Assembly (NCBI GenBank): GCA_016200225.1
Contig: JACQFD010000037.1
Coordinates: forward strand, 1-64,000
Source of the DNA: Planctomycetota bacterium
Lineage (GTDB): Bacteria; Planctomycetota; UBA1135; JACQFD01
Direction: 5' to 3'
DNA length: 64,000 bases
The translations under genes were made by a program, and so were the position numbers. Of the stretch, positions 9,101 to 17,892 are shown piece after piece (within the stretch, counting starts at the first letter, position 1; every line of letters starts with the position of its first letter). The notes under the pieces are model-generated. The model was not told the origin of the DNA and did not search any database. It was given only the letters and a program-made list of their open reading frames with translations.

Positions 9101-12100
9101 ATGACGCTCAACCCCTCCGGTCTCAATCCGACGCGCCGTAATTTTGTATTTGGCGGTTCCGCGATCTGCGCGGCCTACGGCCTCGGCGGTTCGATGTCGA
9201 TGTTTCACTCCCTGACGCCGGTTCAAGACATAGATAATCCGCTCGAGTATTATCCGAATCGCGATTGGGAGAAAGTGTATAGAGATCAATATGGTTATGA
9301 TTCGACGTTTACCTGGGTGTGCTCGCCGAACGACACGCATGCGTGCCGCGTGAAAGCTTATGTTCGCAACGGCGTCATCACGCGCATGGGCAACGATTAC
9401 ACTTATCAGACATACAAGGATCTGTATGGAAATCACGCGACCGCCAATTGGAATCCGCGGCAGTGCGCGAAGGGTTATACATTTCACCGCAGAGTTTACG
9501 GACCCGCCCGTTTGAAATATCCACTGATGCGCCAGGGGTGGAAAGACTGGGCCGACGCCGGATTTCCGGCGCTCACTCCGGAATTGCGCGAACAATATAA
9601 ATTTAATTCCCGCGGATCCGACCGGCTCGTCAAGACCGACTGGGACACCGCGTTCGACTACATCGCCCGCGGAACTGTAAATATTGCAAAAACCTACAGC
9701 GGCGCGGAAGGCACGAAACGCCTGCTCGACGCGGGCTACGCGCCCGAAATGGTAAAAGCGACCGGCGGCGCCGGAACGCGAACATTAAAATTCCGCGGCG
9801 GCATGGGTCTGCTCGGCGTGTTCGGCAAGTACGGCGCGTACCGTCTCTCGAACACGATGGCGCTGCTCGATCAAAAGATTCGCGGCGTCGAACCGAAGGA
9901 CGCGCGCGGCGGACGCAAGTGGTCGAACTACACGTGGCACGGCGATCAGGCCCCGGGCCAGCCGTGGGTGCACGGTCTGCAGGCGAGCGATTGTGATTTT
10001 AACGATCTTCGCTTCTCGCGACTAATAATCATGGACGGCAAGAATCTCGTCGAAAATAAAATGACGGATTCGCACTGGTTCGTCGAGTGCATGGAGCGCG
10101 GTGCAAAAGTAGTGGTCATCACTCCCGAGTACGGAGCGCCCGCGACCAAAGCGGATTATTGGATTCCGATCCGGCCCGCCACGGACGCGGCTCTATTCCT
10201 CGGTATTACTAAAATCATGATGGACCGGGGATGGTACAAGGAGTCGTTCGTCAAGGAGTTTACCGATTTTCCGCTGTTGATGCGGAGCGACAATCTAAAA
10301 CTCCTGCGCGCGGCCGATGTATTTACAAATTATAAATCGAGATTGGCCGACGACGGCGCGAGCATCAAGCAACAGAACTTCACGCGCGAACAACATAACA
10401 AACTCGGCGATTTCGTAGTCTGGGATCGTAAACAAAACGGCCCCGCCGCCGTGACGCGCGACGAAGTCGGCGCGCACATGAACGCCGCGGGCGTCGATCC
10501 TGAACTCGACTGCAAGAAAGAGATCAAACTCGCGGACGGCAAGACCGTCGAATGTTTAACGATCTGGACGGCCTATAAACAACATCTCGCGGACTACGAT
10601 CTCGCGACCGTTCATGAAATTACAAATACTCCGATCGATATGATCGAGCGGCTCGCGAAGGACATCGCGACGATGGAGCCGGTCGCCATCCATCAGGGCG
10701 AGGGAATTAATCACTGGTTCCATGCTACAGAAATGAACCGCGCCGCGCACTTGCCGCTCATGTTGACGGGCAACATCGGAAAACCCGGCGCCGGATGCCA
10801 CACATGGGCCGGCAACTACAAAGCCGCTCTTTTTCAAGGATCGCCGTGGACCGGACCCGGATTTAAAGGTTGGATCGCGGAGGATCCGTTCGAACCGAAT
10901 CTTAATGAATCCGCGCACGGCAAGGAAATCCACGCGCACGATTATGCTAAAGACGAGGAGCCGGCGTACTGGAACCACCGCGACCGGCCGCTCATCGTCG
11001 AGACTCCGAAGGACGGCAGAAAAGTCTTTACGGGCGATACGCACATGCCGACGCCCACGAAGATGATTTTCTGTTCGAATGTTAATTTATTCAATAACGC
11101 GAAGTGGGCGTACGAAATGTTTAAAAACGTCAACCCGAAGATCGATCTGATCGTGACGGTGGACATCAACATGACGGCGACCGTCGAGTACGCGGATTTC
11201 GCTCTTCCGGCGAACTCGTGGGTCGAGTTCGAAGGCTTGGAGATGACCGCGTCGTGCAGCAATCCATTCTTACAAATATGGAAGGGCGGGATCAAACCGA
11301 TATTCGATACAAAAGACGATCTGATGATTCTCGCGGGAATTGCAAAGAAAATCGGCGAAGTCGTCGACGACAAACGATTTTATGATTATTGGAAATTCGC
11401 GATCGAGAACAAACGCGAAATTTACATGCAGCGTCTGCTCGACACGTGTACGACGACGGCGGGATACAAACTCGAGGACATCATGGCCGGCAAGTACGGT
11501 CCGTCGGGCGGCGCGCTCATGTTGTTCCGTACGTATCCGCGCATTCCGTTCTGGGAACAGATACATGACAGTCTACCGTTTCATACGGAACACGGCCGGC
11601 TGCGCGCGTACACCGACGTGCCGGAAGCAATCGAATACGGCGAGAATTTTATTGTTCACCGCGAAAGTCCGGAGGCCACTCCCTATCTGCCGAATGTTAT
11701 TGTTACAAGCAATCCGCTCGTGCGGCCGCGGGATTATGGAATTTCCCGCGACGCCGAGGACGCCGACGAGCGGACGGTGCGAAATATTAAGATGCCGTGG
11801 AGCGAAGCGCGGACCACGGATAATTTTCTTTGGAAGAAAGGTTATCAATTCTGGTGCATGACGCCCAAGACGCGCCACCGCGTTCATTCGCAGTGGAGCG
11901 ACGTCGACTGGCACGCTCTTTACGATTCGAATTTCGGCGATCCGTTCCGCATCGACAAGCGCTCGCCCGGCGTGGGCGAACATCAGATGCATATCAATCC
12001 GATCGCCGCGCGCGATCTCGGAATCGAAGACGGCGATTATGTTTATGTCGACGCAAATCCCGCCGACCGCCCCTACGTGGGCGCGACGCCCGACGATCCG

Positions 12101-12565
12101 TTTTATAAGGTTGCGCGGTGCATGGTGCGCGTGATGTTCAATCCCGCGTATCCTTACAATATAGTAATGATGAAGCACGCTCCTTACATTTCGACGGAGC
12201 GCAGCGTGAAAGCGCACGAGTCGCGGCCCGACGGACTGGCGCGATCCGAGGACACCGGCTATCAGGCCAATCTTCGTTATGGATCGCAGCAGAGTCTCAC
12301 GCGCAACTGGCACATGCCGATGCACCAGACCGACACGCTGTTCCACAAGGCGAAGGCCGGCGTATCGTTTATATTCGGCGGCGAGGCCGACAACCACGCG
12401 ATCAATACAGTTCCGAAAGAGACGCTCGTGAGAATCACCAAAGCCGAAGACGGCGGCATCGGCGGCAAAGGCGCGTGGGCGACGTCGATGACGGGCCGCA
12501 CGCCGGGAAAGGAAAACAGCGGATTCCAAAAATACATGCGCGGCGGTTTTATACAAAACTCCTGA
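9101..12565 (+). CDS. nxrA: Nitrite oxidoreductase / nitrate reductase-type molybdopterin alpha subunit
   Basis: The 1154-residue protein belongs to the type II DMSO-reductase family and reads like the periplasmic NXR group of Nitrospira, Nitrospina and anammox bacteria. It has a Tat-type twin arginine (R12R13, TRRNFVFGGS). The FS0 cluster motif is Cys74-x3-Asp78-x3-Cys82...Cys122, where NarG has His-x3-Cys-x3-Cys. WHGDQAPG contains the likely Mo-ligand Asp282. The motifs GEGINHWFHAT, LTGNIGKPGAGCHTWAGN and the C-terminal NPAYPYNIVMMKH region also match my recollection of NxrA. It would interconvert nitrite and nitrate. The direction in vivo, or another oxyanion substrate, cannot be read from sequence. 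Tat export with the beta subunit is expected. Confidence 0.88.
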   Translation: MTLNPSGLNPTRRNFVFGGSAICAAYGLGGSMSMFHSLTPVQDIDNPLEYYPNRDWEKVYRDQYGYDSTFTWVCSPNDTHACRVKAYVRNGVITRMGNDYTYQTYKDLYGNHATANWNPRQCAKGYTFHRRVYGPARLKYPLMRQGWKDWADAGFPALTPELREQYKFNSRGSDRLVKTDWDTAFDYIARGTVNIAKTYSGAEGTKRLLDAGYAPEMVKATGGAGTRTLKFRGGMGLLGVFGKYGAYRLSNTMALLDQKIRGVEPKDARGGRKWSNYTWHGDQAPGQPWVHGLQASDCDFNDLRFSRLIIMDGKNLVENKMTDSHWFVECMERGAKVVVITPEYGAPATKADYWIPIRPATDAALFLGITKIMMDRGWYKESFVKEFTDFPLLMRSDNLKLLRAADVFTNYKSRLADDGASIKQQNFTREQHNKLGDFVVWDRKQNGPAAVTRDEVGAHMNAAGVDPELDCKKEIKLADGKTVECLTIWTAYKQHLADYDLATVHEITNTPIDMIERLAKDIATMEPVAIHQGEGINHWFHATEMNRAAHLPLMLTGNIGKPGAGCHTWAGNYKAALFQGSPWTGPGFKGWIAEDPFEPNLNESAHGKEIHAHDYAKDEEPAYWNHRDRPLIVETPKDGRKVFTGDTHMPTPTKMIFCSNVNLFNNAKWAYEMFKNVNPKIDLIVTVDINMTATVEYADFALPANSWVEFEGLEMTASCSNPFLQIWKGGIKPIFDTKDDLMILAGIAKKIGEVVDDKRFYDYWKFAIENKREIYMQRLLDTCTTTAGYKLEDIMAGKYGPSGGALMLFRTYPRIPFWEQIHDSLPFHTEHGRLRAYTDVPEAIEYGENFIVHRESPEATPYLPNVIVTSNPLVRPRDYGISRDAEDADERTVRNIKMPWSEARTTDNFLWKKGYQFWCMTPKTRHRVHSQWSDVDWHALYDSNFGDPFRIDKRSPGVGEHQMHINPIAARDLGIEDGDYVYVDANPADRPYVGATPDDPFYKVARCMVRVMFNPAYPYNIVMMKHAPYISTERSVKAHESRPDGLARSEDTGYQANLRYGSQQSLTRNWHMPMHQTDTLFHKAKAGVSFIFGGEADNHAINTVPKETLVRITKAEDGGIGGKGAWATSMTGRTPGKENSGFQKYMRGGFIQNS

Positions 12566-12601
12566 GCGATTATTATTAAATAAACCATACGAAGCACGAA
12601 C

Positions 12602-12883
12602 ATGCCCAAAGACGATCCCGATCCCGAAGATCCGAACGAATTGGTATGGATGGCCGTTCCGGTGAGCGACGCGGCGAAAGCGCGGCAGGAACTCGCGCGC
12701 GGCCTCGTCGAGGAATATGTGCGATTCGGTTTCGACGGAAATCACATCGTCGGAATCTTTAAGAATCCATTTTACGCGGGAGCGCACGCTGCGTTCAACG
12801 CGCTCGGCGAGGAGTTTGTCCGCAAAGCCATTTTCGAGGCATGTCAGATCTACCGTCCGATGTCCACGGGAGCGACAAAATGA
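12602..12883 (+). CDS. Small conserved-looking protein of the NXR-type operon
   Basis: This 93-residue protein is acidic at the N-terminus (PKDDPDPEDPNE) and then amphipathic (AKARQELARGLVEEYVRFGF; GAHAAFNALGEEFVRKAIFEAC). No cofactor motif, signal or membrane segment is visible. It lies between the alpha and beta genes, and its TGA overlaps the beta-subunit ATG (ATGA at 12880-12883), so the two are probably translationally coupled. Position suggests an assembly factor or accessory subunit. I do not recognise the family. Confidence 0.75.
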   Translation: MPKDDPDPEDPNELVWMAVPVSDAAKARQELARGLVEEYVRFGFDGNHIVGIFKNPFYAGAHAAFNALGEEFVRKAIFEACQIYRPMSTGATK

Positions 12884-14139
12884 ATATTCTCAAGCGAACT
12901 TTGAATAAAGTCTTCAATTGGCAGCTCGGCCGCGAGATGGATTATCCGTACGCGGCCGCGTATCCGAATAAACAATTCGCATTTGTATTTAATACGAATC
13001 GTTGTCTCGGCTGCCAGACCTGCACGATGGCATGCAAGTCCACTTGGACGTTTGGCAAAGGCCAGGAGACGATGTGGTGGGCGAACGTGGAAACGAAACC
13101 CTACGGCGGCTACCCGCGCAACTGGGATGCTAAAATTTTGGAATTGATGGAAGAGGCGAATCCCGACGGCATGGAGTGGCGGGACAATATTTATAAAGGA
13201 AAAACGATCTTCGAAGGCGCCGAAAAGCACAGCGCGACGTCGCAACAAGTGGCCCTCGGATATCTGCCGACGGATGAAGAGTGGAAGACTCCGAATTTAT
13301 ATGAAGACGTCCCCTCCGGCGGCTCGCGGAACAATTCGGCGCTATATTCGAAAGGCGAACAGCTTCCAACGCACCGGACGTGGTTTTTTTATCTCGCGCG
13401 CATCTGTAATCATTGTTCGTACCCGGCGTGTCTCGCGGCCTGTCCGCGCAAGGCGATTTATAAACGAAAGGAGGATGGAATCGTACTGATCGACCAGGAG
13501 CGGTGCCGAGGCTACAGAAAATGCGTCGAGGCCTGTCCTTACAAAAAATCGATGTACCGCGGCACGACGCGCGTGAGCGAAAAGTGCATCGCATGTTATC
13601 CGCGCGTCGAAGGAAGCGATCCGCAGAGCGGCGGGAAACCGATGGAGACACGCTGCATGGCCGCGTGCATCGGACAAATCCGGTTGCAGGGGCTCGTGCC
13701 GATCGGAGCGAACGGCGAGTGGACCGTCGATCGTCAGAATCCGATATATTATTTAGTCAAAGTCGCAAAAGTGGCGCTTCCGTTATATCCACAATTCGGA
13801 ACGCAACCGAACGGTTACTACATTCCGCCGCGCTGGGTGCCGCGCGATTATTTAAGACAGATGTACGGCCCGGGCGTCGACCACGCCATCGATGCCTACA
13901 CGTACCCCGACCGCGAATTGCTGGCCGTATTACAATTATTCCGAAAGTCGAACATGATCGTTTTTCGTTATGAAATCGAAAAGGGTCCGAAAGTCTGGGA
14001 AACCGACAGCCCCAAGGGCAAATTCGAACTCTACGACGACACTGTGATCGCGTTCGGCAACGACGGCAGGGAGCTTTTCCGCACGAAAGTCGAGGAACCG
14101 GTGTACGTGCGTCCGCCGCAACATTTAAATACTATTTGA
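12880..14139 (+). CDS. nxrB: NXR-type beta subunit with four Fe-S clusters
   Basis: I chose the ATG at 12880 because it overlaps the preceding stop (ATGA); an earlier in-frame ATG at 12841 lies inside the upstream gene. The 419-residue protein has the NarH/NxrB cluster set: Cys42/45/48/52, Cys176/179/184/188, Cys209-x2-Tyr212-x2-Cys215-x3-Cys219 (aromatic residue in place of one Cys, as in [3Fe-4S] sites), and Cys236/239/259/263. There is no signal peptide, so export would be with the Tat-bearing alpha subunit. It carries electrons between the Mo centre and the heme subunit encoded at 7490. Confidence 0.88.
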   Translation: MNILKRTLNKVFNWQLGREMDYPYAAAYPNKQFAFVFNTNRCLGCQTCTMACKSTWTFGKGQETMWWANVETKPYGGYPRNWDAKILELMEEANPDGMEWRDNIYKGKTIFEGAEKHSATSQQVALGYLPTDEEWKTPNLYEDVPSGGSRNNSALYSKGEQLPTHRTWFFYLARICNHCSYPACLAACPRKAIYKRKEDGIVLIDQERCRGYRKCVEACPYKKSMYRGTTRVSEKCIACYPRVEGSDPQSGGKPMETRCMAACIGQIRLQGLVPIGANGEWTVDRQNPIYYLVKVAKVALPLYPQFGTQPNGYYIPPRWVPRDYLRQMYGPGVDHAIDAYTYPDRELLAVLQLFRKSNMIVFRYEIEKGPKVWETDSPKGKFELYDDTVIAFGNDGRELFRTKVEEPVYVRPPQHLNTI

Positions 14140-14148
14140 TATATTAAA

Positions 14149-14901
14149 ATGAACACAAGCATTCAGAAACCGGAGGAGCGCGCGGTCGCCCGCGGCATTC
14201 TTTGGAAACTCGCGGCCGAATTGTTTCATTATCCGTCGAAGGATGCGATGCATACGCTTTCCGACGACAGTCTTTGGAATGCCGCGCTCGTCGCGGCGGG
14301 CAATCTAAATTATGACGAAACCCGGCGGAAGGCGGCCGAGGCGCGGGTCGAATTCAAACTGAACGACGCGCGCTCGATCGAACATCATTATATTAATACA
14401 TTCGGCCACAGCGTGCGCGCCGCCGCGCCGCTCTACGACACCGAATGGGGCATTCAAGAGGGTCTGCTCGCGCCGCACATGATCGCCGACGTGGCCGCGT
14501 TTTATCGCGCGCATGGAGTCGAGACCGGGCCGGGCGGCGAGCGCGCCGACCATCTGGCGGTGGAATGTGAATTTTTACATTTCCTCGCGTTCAAGGAGGC
14601 GCACGCACTGACTACAGATCGTCCGCCGCTGGCCGAAACCTGCGCGGACGCTACAAAAAAATTCCTCGCCGAACATGTCGCGAGGTTTGCGCCCGCCTTC
14701 GCGCGAAAACTCCCCTCCGCGGGCAACGCGGGTCCTTATGTTGCATTCGGAGAATTCCTTCGGGCGTTCGTGCTCGCCGAATGTCAATCGCTTGGCGTGC
14801 GTTCGGGCGAGGAGGAATTGCCGCAGCGCGCACTCTCATTCGAAGACGAAAACCCATGTATCAGTTGTTCTTTGAACAAGGAACCTGACACGCATCCGTA
14901 A
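14149..14901 (+). CDS. TorD/NarJ-family molybdoenzyme chaperone
   Basis: The 250-residue protein is all-helical with features of the TorD/DmsD/NarJ family: AAELFHYP near the start, YDTEWGIQ, and the ADHLAVECEFLHFLAFKEAHA segment that in this family contains the conserved E-x-D-H-L-x2-E-type helix. A C-terminal CISCS could bind metal. Such chaperones bind the Tat signal of the catalytic subunit until cofactor insertion is complete. It starts 9 bases after the beta gene, which fixes its partner as the alpha subunit at 9101. Confidence 0.82.
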   Translation: MNTSIQKPEERAVARGILWKLAAELFHYPSKDAMHTLSDDSLWNAALVAAGNLNYDETRRKAAEARVEFKLNDARSIEHHYINTFGHSVRAAAPLYDTEWGIQEGLLAPHMIADVAAFYRAHGVETGPGGERADHLAVECEFLHFLAFKEAHALTTDRPPLAETCADATKKFLAEHVARFAPAFARKLPSAGNAGPYVAFGEFLRAFVLAECQSLGVRSGEEELPQRALSFEDENPCISCSLNKEPDTHP

Positions 14902-14904
14902 ATT

Positions 14905-14920
14905 TGCAATTCAAATTGCA
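14905..14920 (+). repeat. Perfect inverted repeat between chaperone gene and next gene
   Basis: TGCAATT-CA-AATTGCA forms 7-base arms around a two-base spacer, a few bases after the chaperone stop and just before the AGGAG ribosome site (14920s) of the next gene. It is too short and lacks the T-tract of a terminator. It could be an operator or a small attenuating hairpin. Confidence 0.35.
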
Positions 14921-14932
14921 GGAGCAGAGTCC

Positions 14933-15883
14933 ATGGCGGTTTTTGATTATGATTCCGCGCTCGCGGAATCCGCCGTATTCGCCGAAGTCCGCGCGATGGA
15001 GTCGTCGGGCGGATCGCGCCTCGCGGCTCGTTACAGAAAGGAACTGGAGAATATTTATACATTAACGGCCGGCGACGCCCGCGACGACGCCGCGAAGAAA
15101 ATACATCGCGAATGGTTCGCGGAACTCGGCTTCGATCGGATCGCTCCGTCGGCCGCGCGCGACGTCGTCCTGTCGTTTCATAATGTATCGCGCGTTTTCA
15201 TGCACGGCGCGGACTCTCCCGGAAACGAGAGCGCTGATGTTCATGAAAGAAACGACGCAAAGACAATTGTAATCTCGATATTGCCCGGCCGATTCATGGA
15301 CCGGGCGGAACTTAAACAATATTTGCGCCACGAGTTATTGTTAATTTCCGACATTCTGAGCCCTTCGTTCGGCCTCCGCGCCGCGGATGCGGACGCGTCC
15401 CGCCGCGCGCCCGGATCGACCCCCATCGTACTTGTCAAGGATCGCTATCGATTGTGCTGGAAGATATCCTGCGACGGCCGACTTTCGCGGATGGGGTTCA
15501 AGGGGCCGATCGGCCGCGACGCGTGGAAGGAATTGTTTGATCGCGGTTTCAATTTTCTCCCGGAGGATCGCCGGGAGCGCGGATTTGATATGTTATGGAA
15601 CGGGCCGCGTTTGACTCACGAAATATTATGGAAATTTGCCGGCGAACCGCGATCGGGCCTCGCGGAAACCGAGGGCGCTGGATCTAACAGTTCAAACGCG
15701 TACTCGCCCGGCTCGCGCTGCCCCCTTTGCAAGTTTCCGACTTTCGAATGGTTTCCCGAATTGGATACAATTGCGGAGAGTGCAATTCTGGCGATTCAAT
15801 CGCGCTTTCCAGAGTGGACTCGCTCACATGGCGCGTGCCGCGAGTGCGTGGAGAGAATGATATTGATAGGAAAGGCGTCGTGA
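14933..15883 (+). CDS. Unknown NXR-operon protein with C-terminal four-cysteine site
   Basis: The 316-residue protein starts at an ATG 7 bases after AGGAG. I do not recognise the family. Visible features are RAELKQYLRHELLLISDILSPSFG (HELLL resembles a HExxH metalloprotease motif whose last His is lost), RYRLCWKISCDGRLSRMG, FDMLWNGPRLTHEILW, and a C-terminal CPLC...CREC site likely to bind zinc or a cluster. There is no signal peptide. It follows the chaperone in the same direction, so an assembly or maturation role is plausible. A decayed second copy lies at 17640-17816. Confidence 0.7.
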   Translation: MAVFDYDSALAESAVFAEVRAMESSGGSRLAARYRKELENIYTLTAGDARDDAAKKIHREWFAELGFDRIAPSAARDVVLSFHNVSRVFMHGADSPGNESADVHERNDAKTIVISILPGRFMDRAELKQYLRHELLLISDILSPSFGLRAADADASRRAPGSTPIVLVKDRYRLCWKISCDGRLSRMGFKGPIGRDAWKELFDRGFNFLPEDRRERGFDMLWNGPRLTHEILWKFAGEPRSGLAETEGAGSNSSNAYSPGSRCPLCKFPTFEWFPELDTIAESAILAIQSRFPEWTRSHGACRECVERMILIGKAS

Positions 15884-15921
15884 GACGGAGAAAGTGGAAG
15901 GCTTACGTTTATTTATAAACT

Positions 15922-17484
15922 CTACGGCAGTTTAAACTGACCTGCTTTCTTACTCTTCCATGTCTTCACGCTCGAACCGGTGTTACTGCCAATCTCCAAA
16001 GCTAATTGAAGGTCGTTTTGTTGCGTTCCGGAGAAGTTAAATTTGGAAACCGTCACCGAAATTTTCTCTTTCGGCAGGTCGATCGTCAAAGCTACTTTTG
16101 GAACCGCATTTTTGGCGGAGGCCCACGTAAGTTTGTCTTGCTTCGTTTTCTTCCATCCGGGCGAACCGGCCGGGATGGAAATCACAAGCGGATTTGTGAG
16201 ATCGCCGAGAATTAGTCTTACGCCGTCGGCCATGGGATCCGGCGCGCCATTGATGGCAGTACCGTTCAATTGAATCGTCCCCGAGGCGCTAAATAGATCT
16301 TTGCCCGCTTTTGTCGAGTCGGTCATGCTCCCTTTCTGGGCCGCAATATCGATGGACTGTACGAGCACGGGGACGAACGCGCCATTCCCAATTCCTAACA
16401 ATATGGCGACATTGCCATAGCTTTCATTCGATGTCACGACGTCCGGAAAAGTGTCGCCGTTGAAATCGCCGATCGCCACAAAAGTGGGAGAAAAAGCCTG
16501 GCCGAAACTCGCCGCGGCCGGAAACGTTCCATTTCCGTTGCCTAAGAATACTGAAATGGTGCCGGTGGTGAAATTTGCGGTTATTAGATCCTTCACTCCA
16601 TTTGCGTTGACGTCGCCGATGGCTACAGAAGTGGGATTCTTGCCTGTGGGGTAATTCACTTGGGCCGCGAACGCGCCGCTCAAATCATTGATCAATACGG
16701 AGACATCGCTGTCGCTATAATTCGGAACAACAATATCGGGAGCGCCATCGCCGTTGAGGTCTCCCAGCGCTTCACTAACATTAGTAAATCCAATCTTGTA
16801 CAGCGCGCCGGCGCCAAATGTGCCATTTCCATTTCCTAATAATACGTTCACAAAACCGGTGCTCTGGATCGTAACGGCGGCGTCGAGTTTGCTGTCCGCA
16901 TTGAGATCGACAAGGGCGACCGAAGTTGGATTCGTTCCGACGGCGACCGACGTCGCGGCGGCAAATGTTCCATTCCCGATTCCTATTAGTAGTGAGATCG
17001 TGTTGGGGGCGAAATTTGCCGTTACGAGATCGGGCACGCCGCCCCCGTTAAGATCGCCAATCGCTACAGAACGGGGTTGGACCCCCACGGCGAAAGGCAC
17101 GGCCGCGGCAAACGATCCACTTCCATTTCCTAATAATACAGAAACGTTATTAGAACCTAGATTCGACGTCACGATGTCGAGCTTGCCGTCCGCGTTGAGA
17201 TCGCCGATTGCCAATCCGAATGGGGAGGGGCCGACACCAAAATTCGCCGCCGCGGCAAATGTGTCATCTCCGTTACCTAATAAAACAGAGACGTTACTGG
17301 AACCGGAGTTCGCGGTGACAATATCAAGCTTGGTATCGCCATTGAAGTCGCCAATCGCAACAGCTTCAGGACTTGTGCCCACCGGAAACAACTGACAGGG
17401 GCCGGCAAATGCACCGGCGGTGCTGACGCCGAACGCAAGGATGAATACCAATCTCAACCACAATTTGCCGGGGAATGTTTTCAT
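15922..17484 (-). CDS. Secreted FG-GAP/VCBS repeat protein (beta-propeller) with distinct C-terminus
   Basis: The ATG at 17484 begins a signal peptide (MKTFPGKLWLRLVFILAFG, cleavage after AGAFA); an upstream in-frame ATG at 17568 lacks one. About seven repeats follow of the type SVAIGDLNxDGxxDLVTAN-SVLLGNGxGTFAAA, whose Asp-rich loops bind calcium and would make a seven-bladed propeller. The last ~140 residues are a separate beta-rich, Lys/Thr-rich domain ending KSKKAGQFKLP. They lack the C-terminal module of the other four FG-GAP proteins here. It is extracellular or periplasmic, with adhesion or binding likely. Confidence 0.85.
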   Translation of the reverse strand: MKTFPGKLWLRLVFILAFGVSTAGAFAGPCQLFPVGTSPEAVAIGDFNGDTKLDIVTANSGSSNVSVLLGNGDDTFAAAANFGVGPSPFGLAIGDLNADGKLDIVTSNLGSNNVSVLLGNGSGSFAAAVPFAVGVQPRSVAIGDLNGGGVPDLVTANFAPNTISLLIGIGNGTFAAATSVAVGTNPTSVALVDLNADSKLDAAVTIQSTGFVNVLLGNGNGTFGAGALYKIGFTNVSEALGDLNGDGAPDIVVPNYSDSDVSVLINDLSGAFAAQVNYPTGKNPTSVAIGDVNANGVKDLITANFTTGTISVFLGNGNGTFPAAASFGQAFSPTFVAIGDFNGDTFPDVVTSNESYGNVAILLGIGNGAFVPVLVQSIDIAAQKGSMTDSTKAGKDLFSASGTIQLNGTAINGAPDPMADGVRLILGDLTNPLVISIPAGSPGWKKTKQDKLTWASAKNAVPKVALTIDLPKEKISVTVSKFNFSGTQQNDLQLALEIGSNTGSSVKTWKSKKAGQFKLP

Positions 17485-17639
17485 AAGAGGGGTTTCTCGA
17501 GCGAACTGCCTCTTTGAAGGCTGCAGGACCGGGAACCGAACATTGGGAGAGTTCGGGTTTTTTGTCAAGATGCGCGATTTTTCGCGGAGCGTGGAGATCC
17601 CTTGCCTTCGAACGCGCGTTGGATGGAGATCAACGTCCG

Positions 17640-17816
17640 TGCGAGGTCGGCCGGCAACTTGGCGCCGAACTTAAGCAATATTTGCGGCGCGAACTTTGTT
17701 AATTTTGACATCTTGAGCCCTGCGTTCGGCCCGCGAATTTCTGGTCTGGACGCGTCGCATTGTATGCCCGGACCGGCGGCGGCGTGGATTTGATATGTTA
17801 CTGAACGGACTGCGCG
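17640..17816 (+). pseudogene. Decayed partial copy of the unknown NXR-operon gene (14933-15883)
   Basis: Bases 17667-17762 match 15307-15405 closely. The reading AELKQYLRRELC and, one frame away, FDILSPAFGPR mirror AELKQYLRHELL and SDILSPSFGLR. Bases 17786-17816 match 15577-15610 (GFDMLLNG against GFDMLWNG). The segment between these blocks is deleted and the frame is broken. It lies between the FG-GAP gene and the HAO-family gene, about 1.8 kb from the intact copy. Confidence 0.75.
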
Positions 17817-17892
17817 CGTTCGAAAGTCTGAGACCCTTGAATCGTAGTGTTCGACTGCCGCCAAATGCTTTGCGGCATTTGCGTGGGTATTA

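Noticed and set aside
11573..12787. 404-codon open frame on the minus strand over nxrA
   Set aside because: It is antisense to a strongly supported gene, Arg/His-rich, without motifs; long antisense frames are expected in G+C-rich coding DNA.
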